From: Gammaproteobacteria bacterium
Lineage (GTDB): Bacteria; Pseudomonadota; Gammaproteobacteria; Burkholderiales; Nitrosomonadaceae
Assembly: GCA_015709635.1 (NCBI GenBank)
Contig: CP054180.1
Coordinates: forward strand, 1 to 64,000
DNA: 64,000 nt
Direction: 5' to 3'
Part shown: one piece after another, positions 24,827 to 33,930 of the stretch
Position numbering within the stretch: the stretch's first letter is position 1
How the letters are laid out: each line of letters opens with the position of its first letter
Notes under the pieces: model-generated
Told to the model about the DNA's origin: nothing
What the model saw: only the letters and a program-made list of their open reading frames with translations
The model's database searches: none
Translations under genes and position numbers: made by a program

Positions 24827-27430
24827 ATGAAATCGCAAAAAGACCCGCATACGCCGATGATGCAGCAGTATTTGCGCATCAAGGCGCAATATCCGGACAT
24901 GCTAATGTTTTATCGCATGGGGGATTTTTATGAGTTATTTTTCGGTGACGCGGAAAAAGCGGCCAAGTTGCTGGGCATCACATTGACACAGCGCGGTGCT
25001 TCCGCCGGTGAACCGATCAAAATGGCCGGCGTACCTTACCATGCGGCCGAGCAATATTTGGCCAAGCTGGTCAAGGCAGGGGAATCGGTCGCGATTTGCG
25101 AGCAAGTGGGCGATCCGGCGCTCAGCAAAGGGCCGGTAGCCCGGGAAGTGGTGCGCATCATCACACCTGGGACGCTGACCGATGCGGCGTTGCTTGACGA
25201 TAAACGCGACTGTATTTTATTGGCGCTGGTGATACAGGATTCGACATTGGGGTTGGCGTGGCTGAATTTGGCGGCGGGACAATTGCGTGTGCTGGAAACT
25301 GCGCCGCACAATTTGCTCAGCGAGTTGGAGCGTTTGCAACCGGCGGAGATTCTTCTACCCGAGCCGCTGGCATTGCCTGAAGTGCAAGGAAAAAACTGGG
25401 CGCTGAAGCGCCTGCCGTTGTGGCAGTTTGATCGTGACAGCACATTCAACAGCCTGACGCGGCAATTTGAAACGCATGACCTCAGCGGTTTCGGCTGCGA
25501 GGATTTAAGCGCTGCGCTATGCGCCGCCGGCGCGCTGCTGGAATATACGCGCCTGACGCAAGGCTCCGCCGCTCCGCATATCACATCGCTGCAAGCGGAA
25601 CGGGAGAGCGTGTATGTGCGTATGGATGCCGCCACGCGCCGCAACTTGGAAATTTCCGAAACGATCCGCGGTGAGCGATCGCCCACCTTACTGTCATTGC
25701 TCGACACCTGCGCAACCAGTATGGGCAGCCGCTTGTTGCAGTTTTGGCTGCATCATCCGTTGCGTGATCGCGGTACGATACAACAACGGCTCGACAGTGT
25801 CGCGGCTTTGACCGGAGAAAATGAGCAGAATTATTTTGCGGCGGTGCGGACCTTGCTGCGGCGCTGTGCCGATATCGAACGCATCACCGCGCGCATCGCA
25901 CTCAAATCCGCGCGGCCGAGGGACTTATCGGGTTTGCGCGACAGCCTTACGCTGTTGCCGGAGGTCGTTCAGGCTATCGCCGGTTGCGCCAGCGAACGGA
26001 TCGATCAATTGATTCATGCGCTGCAGATTGACGCGGCGGTCGCCGGATTACTGAGTAAAGCGCTGCTGCCGGAACCCGGTGTGGTGCTGCGCGAAGGCAA
26101 TGTCATCGCCGATGGTTTTGACGCCGAGCTCGACGAGTTGCGCGCGTTACAGAACAACTGCGGTGAATTCCTGCTGCAACTGGAAATGCGCGAAAAAGAG
26201 CGCACCGGCATCCCCAACCTGAAAGTGGAATACAATCGCGTGCATGGTTTTTATATCGAAGTCACGCATGCGCACAGCGAAAAAATCCCTACCGACTACC
26301 GCCGCCGGCAAACGCTGAAAAGCGCCGAGCGTTACATCACACCGGAACTGAAAGCTTTCGAAGATAAAGCCTTATCCGCGCAAGACCGGGCGTTGGCGCG
26401 GGAGAAATATTTGTACGAAGGATTATTGGATATGCTGGCACAGCATATTCAAGCGCTGCAAAAAATCGCCACCGCCATCGCCGAACTCGATGTGCTGTGC
26501 GCCTTTGCCGAACGCGCACAGGCACTTGACTATACCGCTCCGCAATTATCCTCCGACGATATTTTCACCGTCGATACCGGCCGCCATCCGGTGGTGGAGC
26601 GGCAAGTGGAAAACTTTGTCGCCAACGATGTGCAAATGGGCGCCGAAGGCACCGGAAAAGCGCGCATGTTGCTGATCACCGGCCCCAACATGGGCGGTAA
26701 ATCCACCTACATGCGGCAAATCGCATTGGTCGCCCTGCTCGCGCATTGCGGCAGTTACGTACCGGCGAAGGCAGTGCACATCGGTATTCTGGATCAGATT
26801 TTTACCCGTATCGGCGCGGCCGACGATTTGGCCAGCGGACGCTCGACGTTCATGGTGGAAATGACCGAAACCGCCAACATTCTGCATAACGCCACGGCGC
26901 AAAGCCTGGTGCTGATGGACGAAGTCGGGCGCGGCACATCGACATTCGACGGCTTGGCGCTGGCATTCGCCATTGCCCGTCACTTGTTGAGTAAGAATCG
27001 CAGCTTCACGCTGTTTGCCACACACTATTTTGAATTGACCAAACTGGCGGAAGAGTTCAAGCAGTTGCAAAACGTCCATTTGGATGCCGTGGAGTATAAA
27101 CACCGCATCGTTTTTCTGCATAAGGTGGCCGAAGGTCCGGCCAGTCAAAGCTACGGCTTGCAAGTCGCGGCGCTGGCGGGCGTTCCCGAAGGCGTGATCA
27201 AGCTGGCAAGAAAACACCTGGTAAAACTGGAACAGGAAAGCATCAAGAAAGAACCGCAGATGGATCTGTTTTCTTTTTCAGCTCCGGAACCGCAAGCGGA
27301 AAGTCCACATGAAGATCATCCGGTGATTGCTTTGCTGCAAAATCTTTCACCGGACGAACTGACTCCCCGGCAAGCGTTGGAACAGCTATATCTATTGAAA
27401 AAGACGCTGGATGCACCCGGTAATCACTGA
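24827..27430 (+). CDS. mutS: DNA mismatch repair ATPase MutS
   Basis: MutS recognises mismatches and small loops and recruits MutL. The protein has 867 residues from the ATG at 24827; a TTG four codons upstream is possible but no better supported. It opens with TPMMQQYLRIKAQYPDMLMFYRMGDFYELF, which contains the Phe-x-Glu mismatch-reading motif, followed by connector, core and clamp domains. The ATPase has Walker A GPNMGGKST near 619-627, LASGRSTFMVEM, Walker B LVLMDEVGRGTSTFDG and ATHYFELT, and the C-terminus has the tetramerisation helix region. A dispersed repeat begins at the base after its stop codon. Confidence 0.97.
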   Translation: MKSQKDPHTPMMQQYLRIKAQYPDMLMFYRMGDFYELFFGDAEKAAKLLGITLTQRGASAGEPIKMAGVPYHAAEQYLAKLVKAGESVAICEQVGDPALSKGPVAREVVRIITPGTLTDAALLDDKRDCILLALVIQDSTLGLAWLNLAAGQLRVLETAPHNLLSELERLQPAEILLPEPLALPEVQGKNWALKRLPLWQFDRDSTFNSLTRQFETHDLSGFGCEDLSAALCAAGALLEYTRLTQGSAAPHITSLQAERESVYVRMDAATRRNLEISETIRGERSPTLLSLLDTCATSMGSRLLQFWLHHPLRDRGTIQQRLDSVAALTGENEQNYFAAVRTLLRRCADIERITARIALKSARPRDLSGLRDSLTLLPEVVQAIAGCASERIDQLIHALQIDAAVAGLLSKALLPEPGVVLREGNVIADGFDAELDELRALQNNCGEFLLQLEMREKERTGIPNLKVEYNRVHGFYIEVTHAHSEKIPTDYRRRQTLKSAERYITPELKAFEDKALSAQDRALAREKYLYEGLLDMLAQHIQALQKIATAIAELDVLCAFAERAQALDYTAPQLSSDDIFTVDTGRHPVVERQVENFVANDVQMGAEGTGKARMLLITGPNMGGKSTYMRQIALVALLAHCGSYVPAKAVHIGILDQIFTRIGAADDLASGRSTFMVEMTETANILHNATAQSLVLMDEVGRGTSTFDGLALAFAIARHLLSKNRSFTLFATHYFELTKLAEEFKQLQNVHLDAVEYKHRIVFLHKVAEGPASQSYGLQVAALAGVPEGVIKLARKHLVKLEQESIKKEPQMDLFSFSAPEPQAESPHEDHPVIALLQNLSPDELTPRQALEQLYLLKKTLDAPGNH

Positions 27431-27563
27431 GAAAGAGCGCCGAAAAAGGTGGCGAGACAGAGTTAGACTAGGCCAAACTCAGTTTACGAGAATATCAAAT
27501 GAGTATTTGAGCCTGATTTCAACGCGGCATGACCGGGCCGCGGCAGTTTTCCGGCAACGTTCC
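27431..27563 (+). repeat. Dispersed short repeat, copy 2 (decayed)
   Basis: The element fills the gap between mutS and the FKBP gene. It shares with the copy at 50962-51103 GAAAAAGGTGGCGAG near its start, then GTTTACGAG, AAATGAG, a TTTGAGCCTGATTTCAAC-like core, GGCATG and a final GTTCC. The middle and the inverted ends have drifted. It is in plus orientation and touches the stop codons of both neighbours. Confidence 0.65.
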
Positions 27564-28042
27564 TAATGCTCGTGACCATGCGCGCCATGCACATGCTCGT
27601 GCTCAATTTCATCCGGCGTGGCGGGGCGCACATCGGTTATGGTGCAGGCAAAATTCAGTTTTATGCCAGCGAACGGATGATTGCCATCGACAATCACGGA
27701 ATCGTCGGTCACATCGGTCACTTTGTAGATAATGAAATCGTCAGAATCTTCCGCACCGCCTTCAAAATGCATACCGACGACCACGTTGTCGGGAAATGAG
27801 CTGCGCGGCTCGACGCGAATCAGTTCGGTGTCGTACTCGCCAAACGTATCCTCCGGTTCCATCGTGACCGAACAGGAATGCCCAACTTCCTTTTCGTGCA
27901 GCGCTTCTTCCACCAGCGGAAAAATGCCGCCGTAACCGCCATGCAAGTAACTGATCGGTAAGTCTGTTTTCTCCAGAACTTTTCCCGAAGCATCCGTCAA
28001 TTCGTAGTTCAGGGAAACCACAGTATTTTTTAGTACGCGCAT
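27563..28042 (-). CDS. slyD: FKBP-type peptidyl-prolyl isomerase, SlyD-like
   Basis: SlyD-type proteins combine peptidyl-prolyl isomerase and chaperone activity and often bind nickel. The 159-residue protein has the FKBP core interrupted by an insert-in-flap domain (about residues 70-125): VSLNYELTDASGKVLEKTD, YLHGGYGGIFPLVEEAL, and VDGNHPFAGIKLNF. The C-terminus is His-rich (HEHVHGAHGHEH), suggesting metal binding, though shorter than in E. coli SlyD. AAGGATC lies before the ATG. A perfect FNR-type site lies 40 bases upstream of the start codon. Confidence 0.93.
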   Translation of the reverse strand: MRVLKNTVVSLNYELTDASGKVLEKTDLPISYLHGGYGGIFPLVEEALHEKEVGHSCSVTMEPEDTFGEYDTELIRVEPRSSFPDNVVVGMHFEGGAEDSDDFIIYKVTDVTDDSVIVDGNHPFAGIKLNFACTITDVRPATPDEIEHEHVHGAHGHEH

Positions 28043-28081
28043 GTTAGATTGATCCTTTGCTGAGTTAGAGGCTAATAATTA

Positions 28082-28095
28082 TTGATCGTTATCAA
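28082..28095. promoter_or_regulatory. Perfect FNR-type site upstream of the FKBP gene
   Basis: TTGATCGTTATCAA matches the FNR consensus TTGAT-N4-ATCAA at every fixed base. It is centred about 46 bases before the slyD-like start codon. At that distance an activated transcript would have almost no leader, so repression is as likely as activation. An fnr gene lies at 40010-40771. Confidence 0.65.
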
Positions 28096-28207
28096 CGACA
28101 TCGCCGCTTATGAATACGGCGTTGAATAGCCGCCATTATACGCATAAAGTGCGATGAATGAGACTTTCGTGTCATGGTGTTGGCAAATATAGCCCGTTGA
28201 ATCTATG

Positions 28208-28418
28208 CCCGCCGGTCATATCGCCAACCAGATGAGAATCACCCCATCGCATTGGCGGATGTAATCATCGAGCTTGTCCAGCGTCTCCGTGCCGGTGGCG
28301 ATGAAATCTTCCTGTACTTTGACGGTACGTTGGGGCGATCAAGATCGCGCCGCAAAGCATCGCGGTAACTGCGGAACTCGGCGCTAACGGTGGACAGGAA
28401 AATGCGAATCTGTGTCAT
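28208..28418 (-). pseudogene. Broken DUF4062-domain gene (5' fragment with two frameshifts)
   Basis: The frame starts well: AAAGGA seven bases before an ATG that overlaps the rnhB stop (ATGA). It reads MTQIRIFLSTVSAEFRSYRD and on to RRDLDRPN, the N-terminus of DUF4062 proteins, TIR-like domains often fused to NTPase or TPR regions. After the codons for RPN the frame shifts; the continuation VKVQEDFIATGTETLDKLDD is found in another frame. A second shift near 28230 precedes VGDMTG, after which similarity ends. The intact gene would have encoded a far larger protein, so this is a decayed remnant. Confidence 0.75.
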
Positions 28419-29053
28419 CGCTGTTTCCTTTGCAGCTCATCATTGTTCCGGCCATGAGCGGCGTTTTGCTGTGATGCTTTGACCGGTGCAAAACTTTGCC
28501 GGTGAATTTCGCACGGGCCATGTTGTTGCAGGGCTGCGAAGTGTGCTTTGGTCGGATAGCCTTTGTGCCGGTCGAAGCCGTAGCGCGGGTAAATGTGGTG
28601 TAATCGTAACATTTCCGCATCGCGTGCGGTTTTGGCGAGAATCGACGCGGCCGAAATTTCAGGGATTAAACGATCGCCGTTGACGATGGTTTGCACCGCA
28701 CAGTCGAGGTTAGGGCTGTGCTTGCCGTCGATCAGCACCCGTTCAGGTGTGAACGGCAGGCTTTGCACGGCGCGCTGCATCGCAAGCAGGCTTGCCTGCA
28801 GGATGTTGATCCGGTCGATTTCTTCCACCGTGGCGAATGCGATCGCCCATGCCATGGCGTATTGTTTGATTTCAAGCGCCAAGGTATCGCGCCGCTTTTC
28901 GCTCAGTTGCTTGGAATCGGCCAAGCCATTGATGGGGCGAGCCGGATTCAGTACTACGCAGGCTGCGTATACCGGGCCGGCGAGCGGCCCCCGGCCGGCT
29001 TCATCGACGCCGCAGACGAGCGTTTTGCTATCGGCGATCGGCAGTGGCGGCAA
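28415..29053 (-). CDS. rnhB: Ribonuclease HII
   Basis: RNase HII cuts the RNA strand of RNA-DNA hybrids and starts removal of misincorporated ribonucleotides. The 212-residue protein has VCGVDEAGRGPLAGPVYAACVVL (catalytic D17, E18), the central LIDGKHSPNL with the third acidic residue, and SAASILAKTARDAEM. The last 20 residues are polar and variable. It closes the long minus-strand run that starts at rpsB. In related genomes lpxA and lpxB usually lie between fabZ and rnhB; here the gap to fabZ is 15 bases. Confidence 0.96.
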   Translation of the reverse strand: MPPLPIADSKTLVCGVDEAGRGPLAGPVYAACVVLNPARPINGLADSKQLSEKRRDTLALEIKQYAMAWAIAFATVEEIDRINILQASLLAMQRAVQSLPFTPERVLIDGKHSPNLDCAVQTIVNGDRLIPEISAASILAKTARDAEMLRLHHIYPRYGFDRHKGYPTKAHFAALQQHGPCEIHRQSFAPVKASQQNAAHGRNNDELQRKQR

Positions 29054-29068
29054 TCGAAACGGGAGAGG

Positions 29069-29512
29069 TTATACCGCTCTTGCGGTACACATCAATTGCG
29101 CTTCGGTGACCAGTTGATCATCTACTTCGGCGCGTGCGGAGTACTTCCATAATCCTTTGATCTGACGTTCGATGGCGACTTTCAAAATGAGTTGATCGCC
29201 GGGCAAAACCGGTTTTTTGAAGCGCACACCGTCGATGCCGACGAAATAATAAACCGAATCGGTTTTGTTGACGGCATTCTCGGTTTTGAGCGTCAGCAGC
29301 GCAGCCGCCTGTGCCAGCGCTTCGACGATTAGAACGCCCGGCATGACCGGATAATGCGGAAAATGTCCGGGAAAAAACGGCTCGTTGATCGAGACATTTT
29401 TCAATGCGACGATATCCTTGCCCGCTTCGAGCGAAATAACCTTGTCGACCAGTAAAATCGGGTAACGATGCGGCAAATATTTCAAGATTTCGTGAATGTT
29501 CATGGTACTCAT
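29069..29512 (-). CDS. fabZ: 3-hydroxyacyl-ACP dehydratase FabZ
   Basis: FabZ dehydrates beta-hydroxyacyl-ACP in fatty-acid elongation. The 147-residue product has the hot-dog fold core LPHRYPILLVDKV, NEPFFPGHFPHYPVMPGVLIVEALAQ (catalytic His and Glu) and the late KFKKPVLPGDQL-like segment. I chose the ATG at 29512, with AAGGA seven bases before it, over an in-frame ATG eight codons upstream. lpxD normally lies between the skp gene and fabZ; here only about 44 bases separate them. Confidence 0.96.
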   Translation of the reverse strand: MSTMNIHEILKYLPHRYPILLVDKVISLEAGKDIVALKNVSINEPFFPGHFPHYPVMPGVLIVEALAQAAALLTLKTENAVNKTDSVYYFVGIDGVRFKKPVLPGDQLILKVAIERQIKGLWKYSARAEVDDQLVTEAQLMCTARAV

Positions 29513-29556
29513 TTTATTTTCCTTTTGGCCCTGCACACCTGGATCAAGGTGTGTTT

Positions 29557-30087
29557 TTATTGTTCGCTGTCGAGCAATTTGATCACTTTGTCGGTGATGT
29601 CGATGCGCTGGCTGCGGTAGACTGAGTCTTGCAGTTGCAATATCAGATCGTAGTTTTCCGCCTCGGCGATTTTGCTGATGGCGCGATTGGTGCGCTCGAG
29701 TATGACGCTGTATTCTTCATTCTGACGTACGCTCAAATCTTCCCGCATTTGCCGTTGCGCGCGCTGATATTCCCGGCTCAGATTAGCCAGGTTCCTTTCC
29801 AAGTTGCGCCGCTCGCTTTCGTCCATCTTGATGCTGTTTATTTCAAGCTTATCTTGCAACACTTTGGCTTCAAGCGCCATTTTCTTGATGTCTTCATCGC
29901 GTGGCATGAATTCCTGCTCGATTTTTTTCTGTGCTTGGAGTGCCGGCGACGATTCGCGCAGAATTTTTTCGGTATTCACCACACCGATTTTGATATTGCC
30001 GGCAAGAGCGGTAGCGGGGCCGCAGGCAAAAACGGCGGTTGCTACGAGCATAACCAGATAGCGCCATTGTTGATGAGTTTGTTTCAC
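29557..30087 (-). CDS. skp: OmpH/Skp-type periplasmic chaperone
   Basis: Skp holds unfolded outer-membrane proteins in the periplasm on the way to BamA. The product has a signal peptide (LVMLVATAVFACGPATALAG) followed by IKIGVVNTEKILRESSPALQAQKKIEQEF and long charged helices, the tentacle arms of the trimer. I favour the GTG at 30087 as start, giving 176 residues with basic residues before the hydrophobic core. The frame stays open to 30177 inside the bamA end, but that longer form has no plausible signal peptide. It follows bamA, as in most proteobacteria. Confidence 0.9.
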   Translation of the reverse strand: MKQTHQQWRYLVMLVATAVFACGPATALAGNIKIGVVNTEKILRESSPALQAQKKIEQEFMPRDEDIKKMALEAKVLQDKLEINSIKMDESERRNLERNLANLSREYQRAQRQMREDLSVRQNEEYSVILERTNRAISKIAEAENYDLILQLQDSVYRSQRIDITDKVIKLLDSEQ

Positions 30088-30118
30088 TATATTCACCGGC
30101 TGTGGAATCTCAACACAA

Positions 30119-32422
30119 TCAGAATTGTTGCCCGAACATAAACTGGAATCTTTGCAAATTATCGCCGGGCTGATCATTTAAGGGTTGCGCGATGCTCACC
30201 TTCAAAGGCCCCATCGGTGAGACCCAGGTCAGTGCGAGCCCGACCGAGTAACGCATAAAATTGCTAAGATCACCGAATTTGTTGAATACTGTACCGCCGT
30301 CCAGGAAGGTGCTAAATCGCAGCGATCGATCGTCTTTTAAGAAAGGCACCGGAAACATCAGTTCGACATTACCGACAACGCGCTTACTGGCACCGACGGC
30401 AAACAAGGTTGAGTTGCTGCCTGAAACATTGGTGAACTGGTCGCGAGGACCCAAGGAGTTCAAGTTATAGCCTCGAACGGAATTATTACCGCCGGCGAAA
30501 AAGTTCTTGAAAAACGGCAACGGATGTCCGGTGTAGCCATCACCATATCCGGCTTCGCCATTCAGCATCAACGTGAAGAAATCGGTTATCGGGAAATACC
30601 ATTTTTGGCTATAACTGACTTTATAATAATTCAAGTCGCCGCCGGGCACACTAACCTCAGCAAATACCCGGTGCGTGGTTCCAGAGGTGGGCCAGATGGC
30701 ACTGTCGCGGCGGTCTCGGGCCCAGCTGATGGTAAACGGGAAATTGTTGGTGGACGTGCCAAACTCTTTCACAAAATCCAGATAACGCTGCGGGCTGTCG
30801 TCAAAAGTACCGATTTTCGTATTTTCCGCAGCCAGTCCAAACGAAACGATATCGCCTTCCGCGATCGGTATACCGAGCCGCAAACCTGCACCTAGTGTTT
30901 CCGTCTTGAATGCGCCCACCTGTACCAATTGCCGGGTATTCAGATCGCGCTTGTAGACATCAAGGCCGAGACTGACACCATCCACGGTGAAATAAGGATT
31001 GGTGAATGAAGCGGCGTAGGTTTTATTGATCAGACCGGTATTCACATCAAGACTGAGAAAATTACCGGTACCGAAAATATTGTTTTGAGAGATCGAACCG
31101 TTCAGGATGATGCCCTGTTGCTGCGAATAACCCGCACCAAACATAATGGATCCGGTTGGCCTTTCTTCCACTTTGACGTTGATATCGACCTGATCGGTTT
31201 TGTTGGGCACGGCCGGGGTTTCGATATTGACGCTGTTAAAGAAAGCCAAGCGGTCCACGCGCACTTTTGAAAGGTTGATATTCTTAGTCGAATACCAAGC
31301 CCCTTCCATTTGCCGGAACTCACGCCTGATCACTTCATCGCGGGTTCGATCGTTGCCTGTGATGTTGATCCGCCGAATGTAGACCCGGCGTCCCGGGTCG
31401 ATAAAAAAGGTGAATGCGGCTTTGCGGTTTTCCTGATCGATTTCCGGCGATGCATTGATATTAGCGAAGGCATAGCCATCGTCGCCCAGCCGGTCGGTAA
31501 TCGATTTAATCGATTCGGTCAGTTTCTGGCGGGCGAATACCGCGCCGCTTTTGAGCAAGATCAGTTTGCGTATCTCTTCTTCCGGAACGATCGTTTCGCC
31601 AGCCACCTTAATGTCGGAGACAGTATATTGAGCGCCTTCGGTCAGGTTGATGGTGATGTAGATATCGCGCAAATCCGGTGTTATCGATACTTGTGTGGAT
31701 TCGATATTGAATTCCAGATAACCGCGATCAAGATAATATGAGCGCAGGGTTTCCAGATCGGCTGCCAGTTTTTGTTTTGAATATTGGTCGTTTTTGGTGA
31801 ACCAGCTTAATAAGTCAGGCTTCCGGAGAACCAATATGCCGCGCAATTCTTTGTCAGGAAATTTTTCATTGCCGACAAAACTGATTTTTTTAATCCGGGC
31901 TGTGCGGCCTTCCTTGATATCGAAAGTAATCCCCACACGATTGCGCTCAAGTGGCGTTGTCGTCGTAGTGATTTTGACGGCATATTTGCCGCGGCTGATG
32001 TACTGGCGCTTCAATTCAAGTTCCGCTCTTTCCAGCAGTGAGCGGCTGAATATCCGCGATTCCGATATACCGGCCTGCTTCAGACCTTCGAGCAGCTTGT
32101 CTTTTTCAAATTCTTTCGCACCGTTGATGCTGATTTGTGCAATCGCCGGCCGCTCGACGACTTCCACAATCAGAATATTATTTTCGGATTTTAATTTTAC
32201 ATCTTTGAAAAAACCGGTCGCGTAAAGCGCTTTGATCGCCTCGGTTGCCTTATCTTCATTCATGACATCGCCGACCTTGATCGGCAGGTAGCTGAAAACT
32301 GTGCCGGCTTCGGTGCGTTGTATGCCTTCAACACGAATATCCTTGACGATGAAAGAATCGCCGGCCCAGCACGAGAATGCATAAAAGAAGCTTAACAGTG
32401 CGACAAGATGCCGGAATTTCAT
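30119..32422 (-). CDS. bamA: Outer-membrane protein assembly factor BamA
   Basis: BamA is the central beta-barrel of the complex that folds proteins into the outer membrane. The 767-residue precursor has a signal peptide (1-20), five POTRA domains (about 21-420; the first begins FIVKDIRVEGIQRTEAGTVF), and a 16-strand barrel with the conserved lid motif VRGYNLNSLGPRD near residue 650, ending in the terminal Phe of FMFGQQF. It lies between rseP (three bases) and skp, the standard order. Confidence 0.97.
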   Translation of the reverse strand: MKFRHLVALLSFFYAFSCWAGDSFIVKDIRVEGIQRTEAGTVFSYLPIKVGDVMNEDKATEAIKALYATGFFKDVKLKSENNILIVEVVERPAIAQISINGAKEFEKDKLLEGLKQAGISESRIFSRSLLERAELELKRQYISRGKYAVKITTTTTPLERNRVGITFDIKEGRTARIKKISFVGNEKFPDKELRGILVLRKPDLLSWFTKNDQYSKQKLAADLETLRSYYLDRGYLEFNIESTQVSITPDLRDIYITINLTEGAQYTVSDIKVAGETIVPEEEIRKLILLKSGAVFARQKLTESIKSITDRLGDDGYAFANINASPEIDQENRKAAFTFFIDPGRRVYIRRINITGNDRTRDEVIRREFRQMEGAWYSTKNINLSKVRVDRLAFFNSVNIETPAVPNKTDQVDINVKVEERPTGSIMFGAGYSQQQGIILNGSISQNNIFGTGNFLSLDVNTGLINKTYAASFTNPYFTVDGVSLGLDVYKRDLNTRQLVQVGAFKTETLGAGLRLGIPIAEGDIVSFGLAAENTKIGTFDDSPQRYLDFVKEFGTSTNNFPFTISWARDRRDSAIWPTSGTTHRVFAEVSVPGGDLNYYKVSYSQKWYFPITDFFTLMLNGEAGYGDGYTGHPLPFFKNFFAGGNNSVRGYNLNSLGPRDQFTNVSGSNSTLFAVGASKRVVGNVELMFPVPFLKDDRSLRFSTFLDGGTVFNKFGDLSNFMRYSVGLALTWVSPMGPLKVSIAQPLNDQPGDNLQRFQFMFGQQF

Positions 32423-32425
32423 TAT

Positions 32426-33793
32426 TTAGCCAGTGATAAGGCGGTTAATATCGTTATAGATGGCAAACATCATCAAGGTTAACAGCATGGCCATGCCGAT
32501 TCTCTGCCCAATGATGATGACTTTGTCCGGAAGAGGGTTGCCTCTTACGATTTCAATCAAATAATACATGAGGTGCCCGCCATCCAGAATCGGGATCGGT
32601 AATAAATTCAGGACACCGATGCTGACACTGATCAACGCCAGGAAAGCCAAATAAGACACTAATCCCATCTGTGCGGATTGGCCGGCATAGTCGGCGATCG
32701 AGATCGGTCCGCTGACATTTTTCAGCGAGACATCGCCGGTGATCATTTTGGACAGCATTTGCAAAGTCAGCACGGTCGTTTCCCAAGTTTTCCCGAGCGC
32801 TTTTTGCAATGCTTCACCGGGAGGATAACGGACGGTAACGAGCAGTTCGTCGAATTCCACTTGATTGATAACCGGGGCTACGCCGATTTTTCCGATGGGT
32901 TTGCCATTCTCAGCCGCAGCTTCCGGTGTAACGGTGAGTGCAACCATTTGACCGTTGCGCAAAATTTCCAATTCCAGAGTGCGTCCGGGGCTCGACCGGA
33001 TAGCTTTGACAAAATCCATCCAGGTGTGGATTTCGCTATCATCGATAGCGATGATTTCATCGCCTGCCAGCAGCCCGGCTTTGTCGCCGACACTACCGGC
33101 GATGACCTGCCCGATGACAGGCTTGATGGCGGGCTGATAACCGGTGAGTCCGATAATGCCCGGAAAATTTTCGTTGAGCTTATCCGGATCGACATGGCTT
33201 AAATCCAGTTTGCGCCAATTGATTTCGCCATTTTTATTGACGGTTTGTATGGTTATCTCGGCTGATTGATCGATGGCGTGGCGTAATAAAGTCCAGCGCG
33301 CATCCTGCCAGCTGGCGACAGATTCGTTTTCGATACTGACGATGGTTTCACCTTCTGTAAATCCGGCCTGAGCGGCGGCTGTGGCAGGTTCGACCGGACC
33401 AACGACAGGCTTCATACCGGCAACGCCCAGAATGAAAAGCAGCCAATACAAAACGATGGCCAATAAGAAATTGGCGATGGGTCCGGCAGCTACGATGGCG
33501 AAGCGCCGTCCAACCGGTTGGCGGTTAAATGCGCGCGGTAAATCTTCCGCCGCGACTTTGCCTTCGTTTTCATCCAGCATTTTGACATAACCGCCCAGTG
33601 GAATAGCGGCAATCATCCATTCGGTCTGGTCTTTTCCCCAGCGCTTGCGGAAAATAGGCTGACCGAAACCGATGCAGAATCGCAATACTTTCACGCCATT
33701 CCAGCGCGCCACCAGATAATGACCGAATTCATGAAACGTAATCAGTATCCCTAAGGCGATAATGAAAGAAATGATCGTGTACGTGATGGACAT
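32426..33793 (-). CDS. rseP: Site-2 intramembrane zinc protease RseP
   Basis: RseP cuts the anti-sigma factor RseA within the membrane and removes signal-peptide remnants, linking envelope stress to sigma-E. The 455-residue protein has the zinc motif HEFGH (21-25) in the first membrane helix, two PDZ domains (about 115-185 and 205-290), and the third zinc ligand in NLLPIPILDGGHLMYY near residue 400. Several membrane helices frame these. It lies directly upstream of bamA. The 137 bases between it and dxr hold no gene. Confidence 0.96.
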   Translation of the reverse strand: MSITYTIISFIIALGILITFHEFGHYLVARWNGVKVLRFCIGFGQPIFRKRWGKDQTEWMIAAIPLGGYVKMLDENEGKVAAEDLPRAFNRQPVGRRFAIVAAGPIANFLLAIVLYWLLFILGVAGMKPVVGPVEPATAAAQAGFTEGETIVSIENESVASWQDARWTLLRHAIDQSAEITIQTVNKNGEINWRKLDLSHVDPDKLNENFPGIIGLTGYQPAIKPVIGQVIAGSVGDKAGLLAGDEIIAIDDSEIHTWMDFVKAIRSSPGRTLELEILRNGQMVALTVTPEAAAENGKPIGKIGVAPVINQVEFDELLVTVRYPPGEALQKALGKTWETTVLTLQMLSKMITGDVSLKNVSGPISIADYAGQSAQMGLVSYLAFLALISVSIGVLNLLPIPILDGGHLMYYLIEIVRGNPLPDKVIIIGQRIGMAMLLTLMMFAIYNDINRLITG

Positions 33794-33930
33794 GTCAGAT
33801 ATGACGTAAGGAAAACGGAAAGAAGCGGGAAGACGGCATGATACTGATCATTTCATTGAATAATGCGCGATACTATCATTAATTGGGAAAAATGGAATCC
33901 GGTTATTGCGAATAAGTTTTCCTGTGAAGT

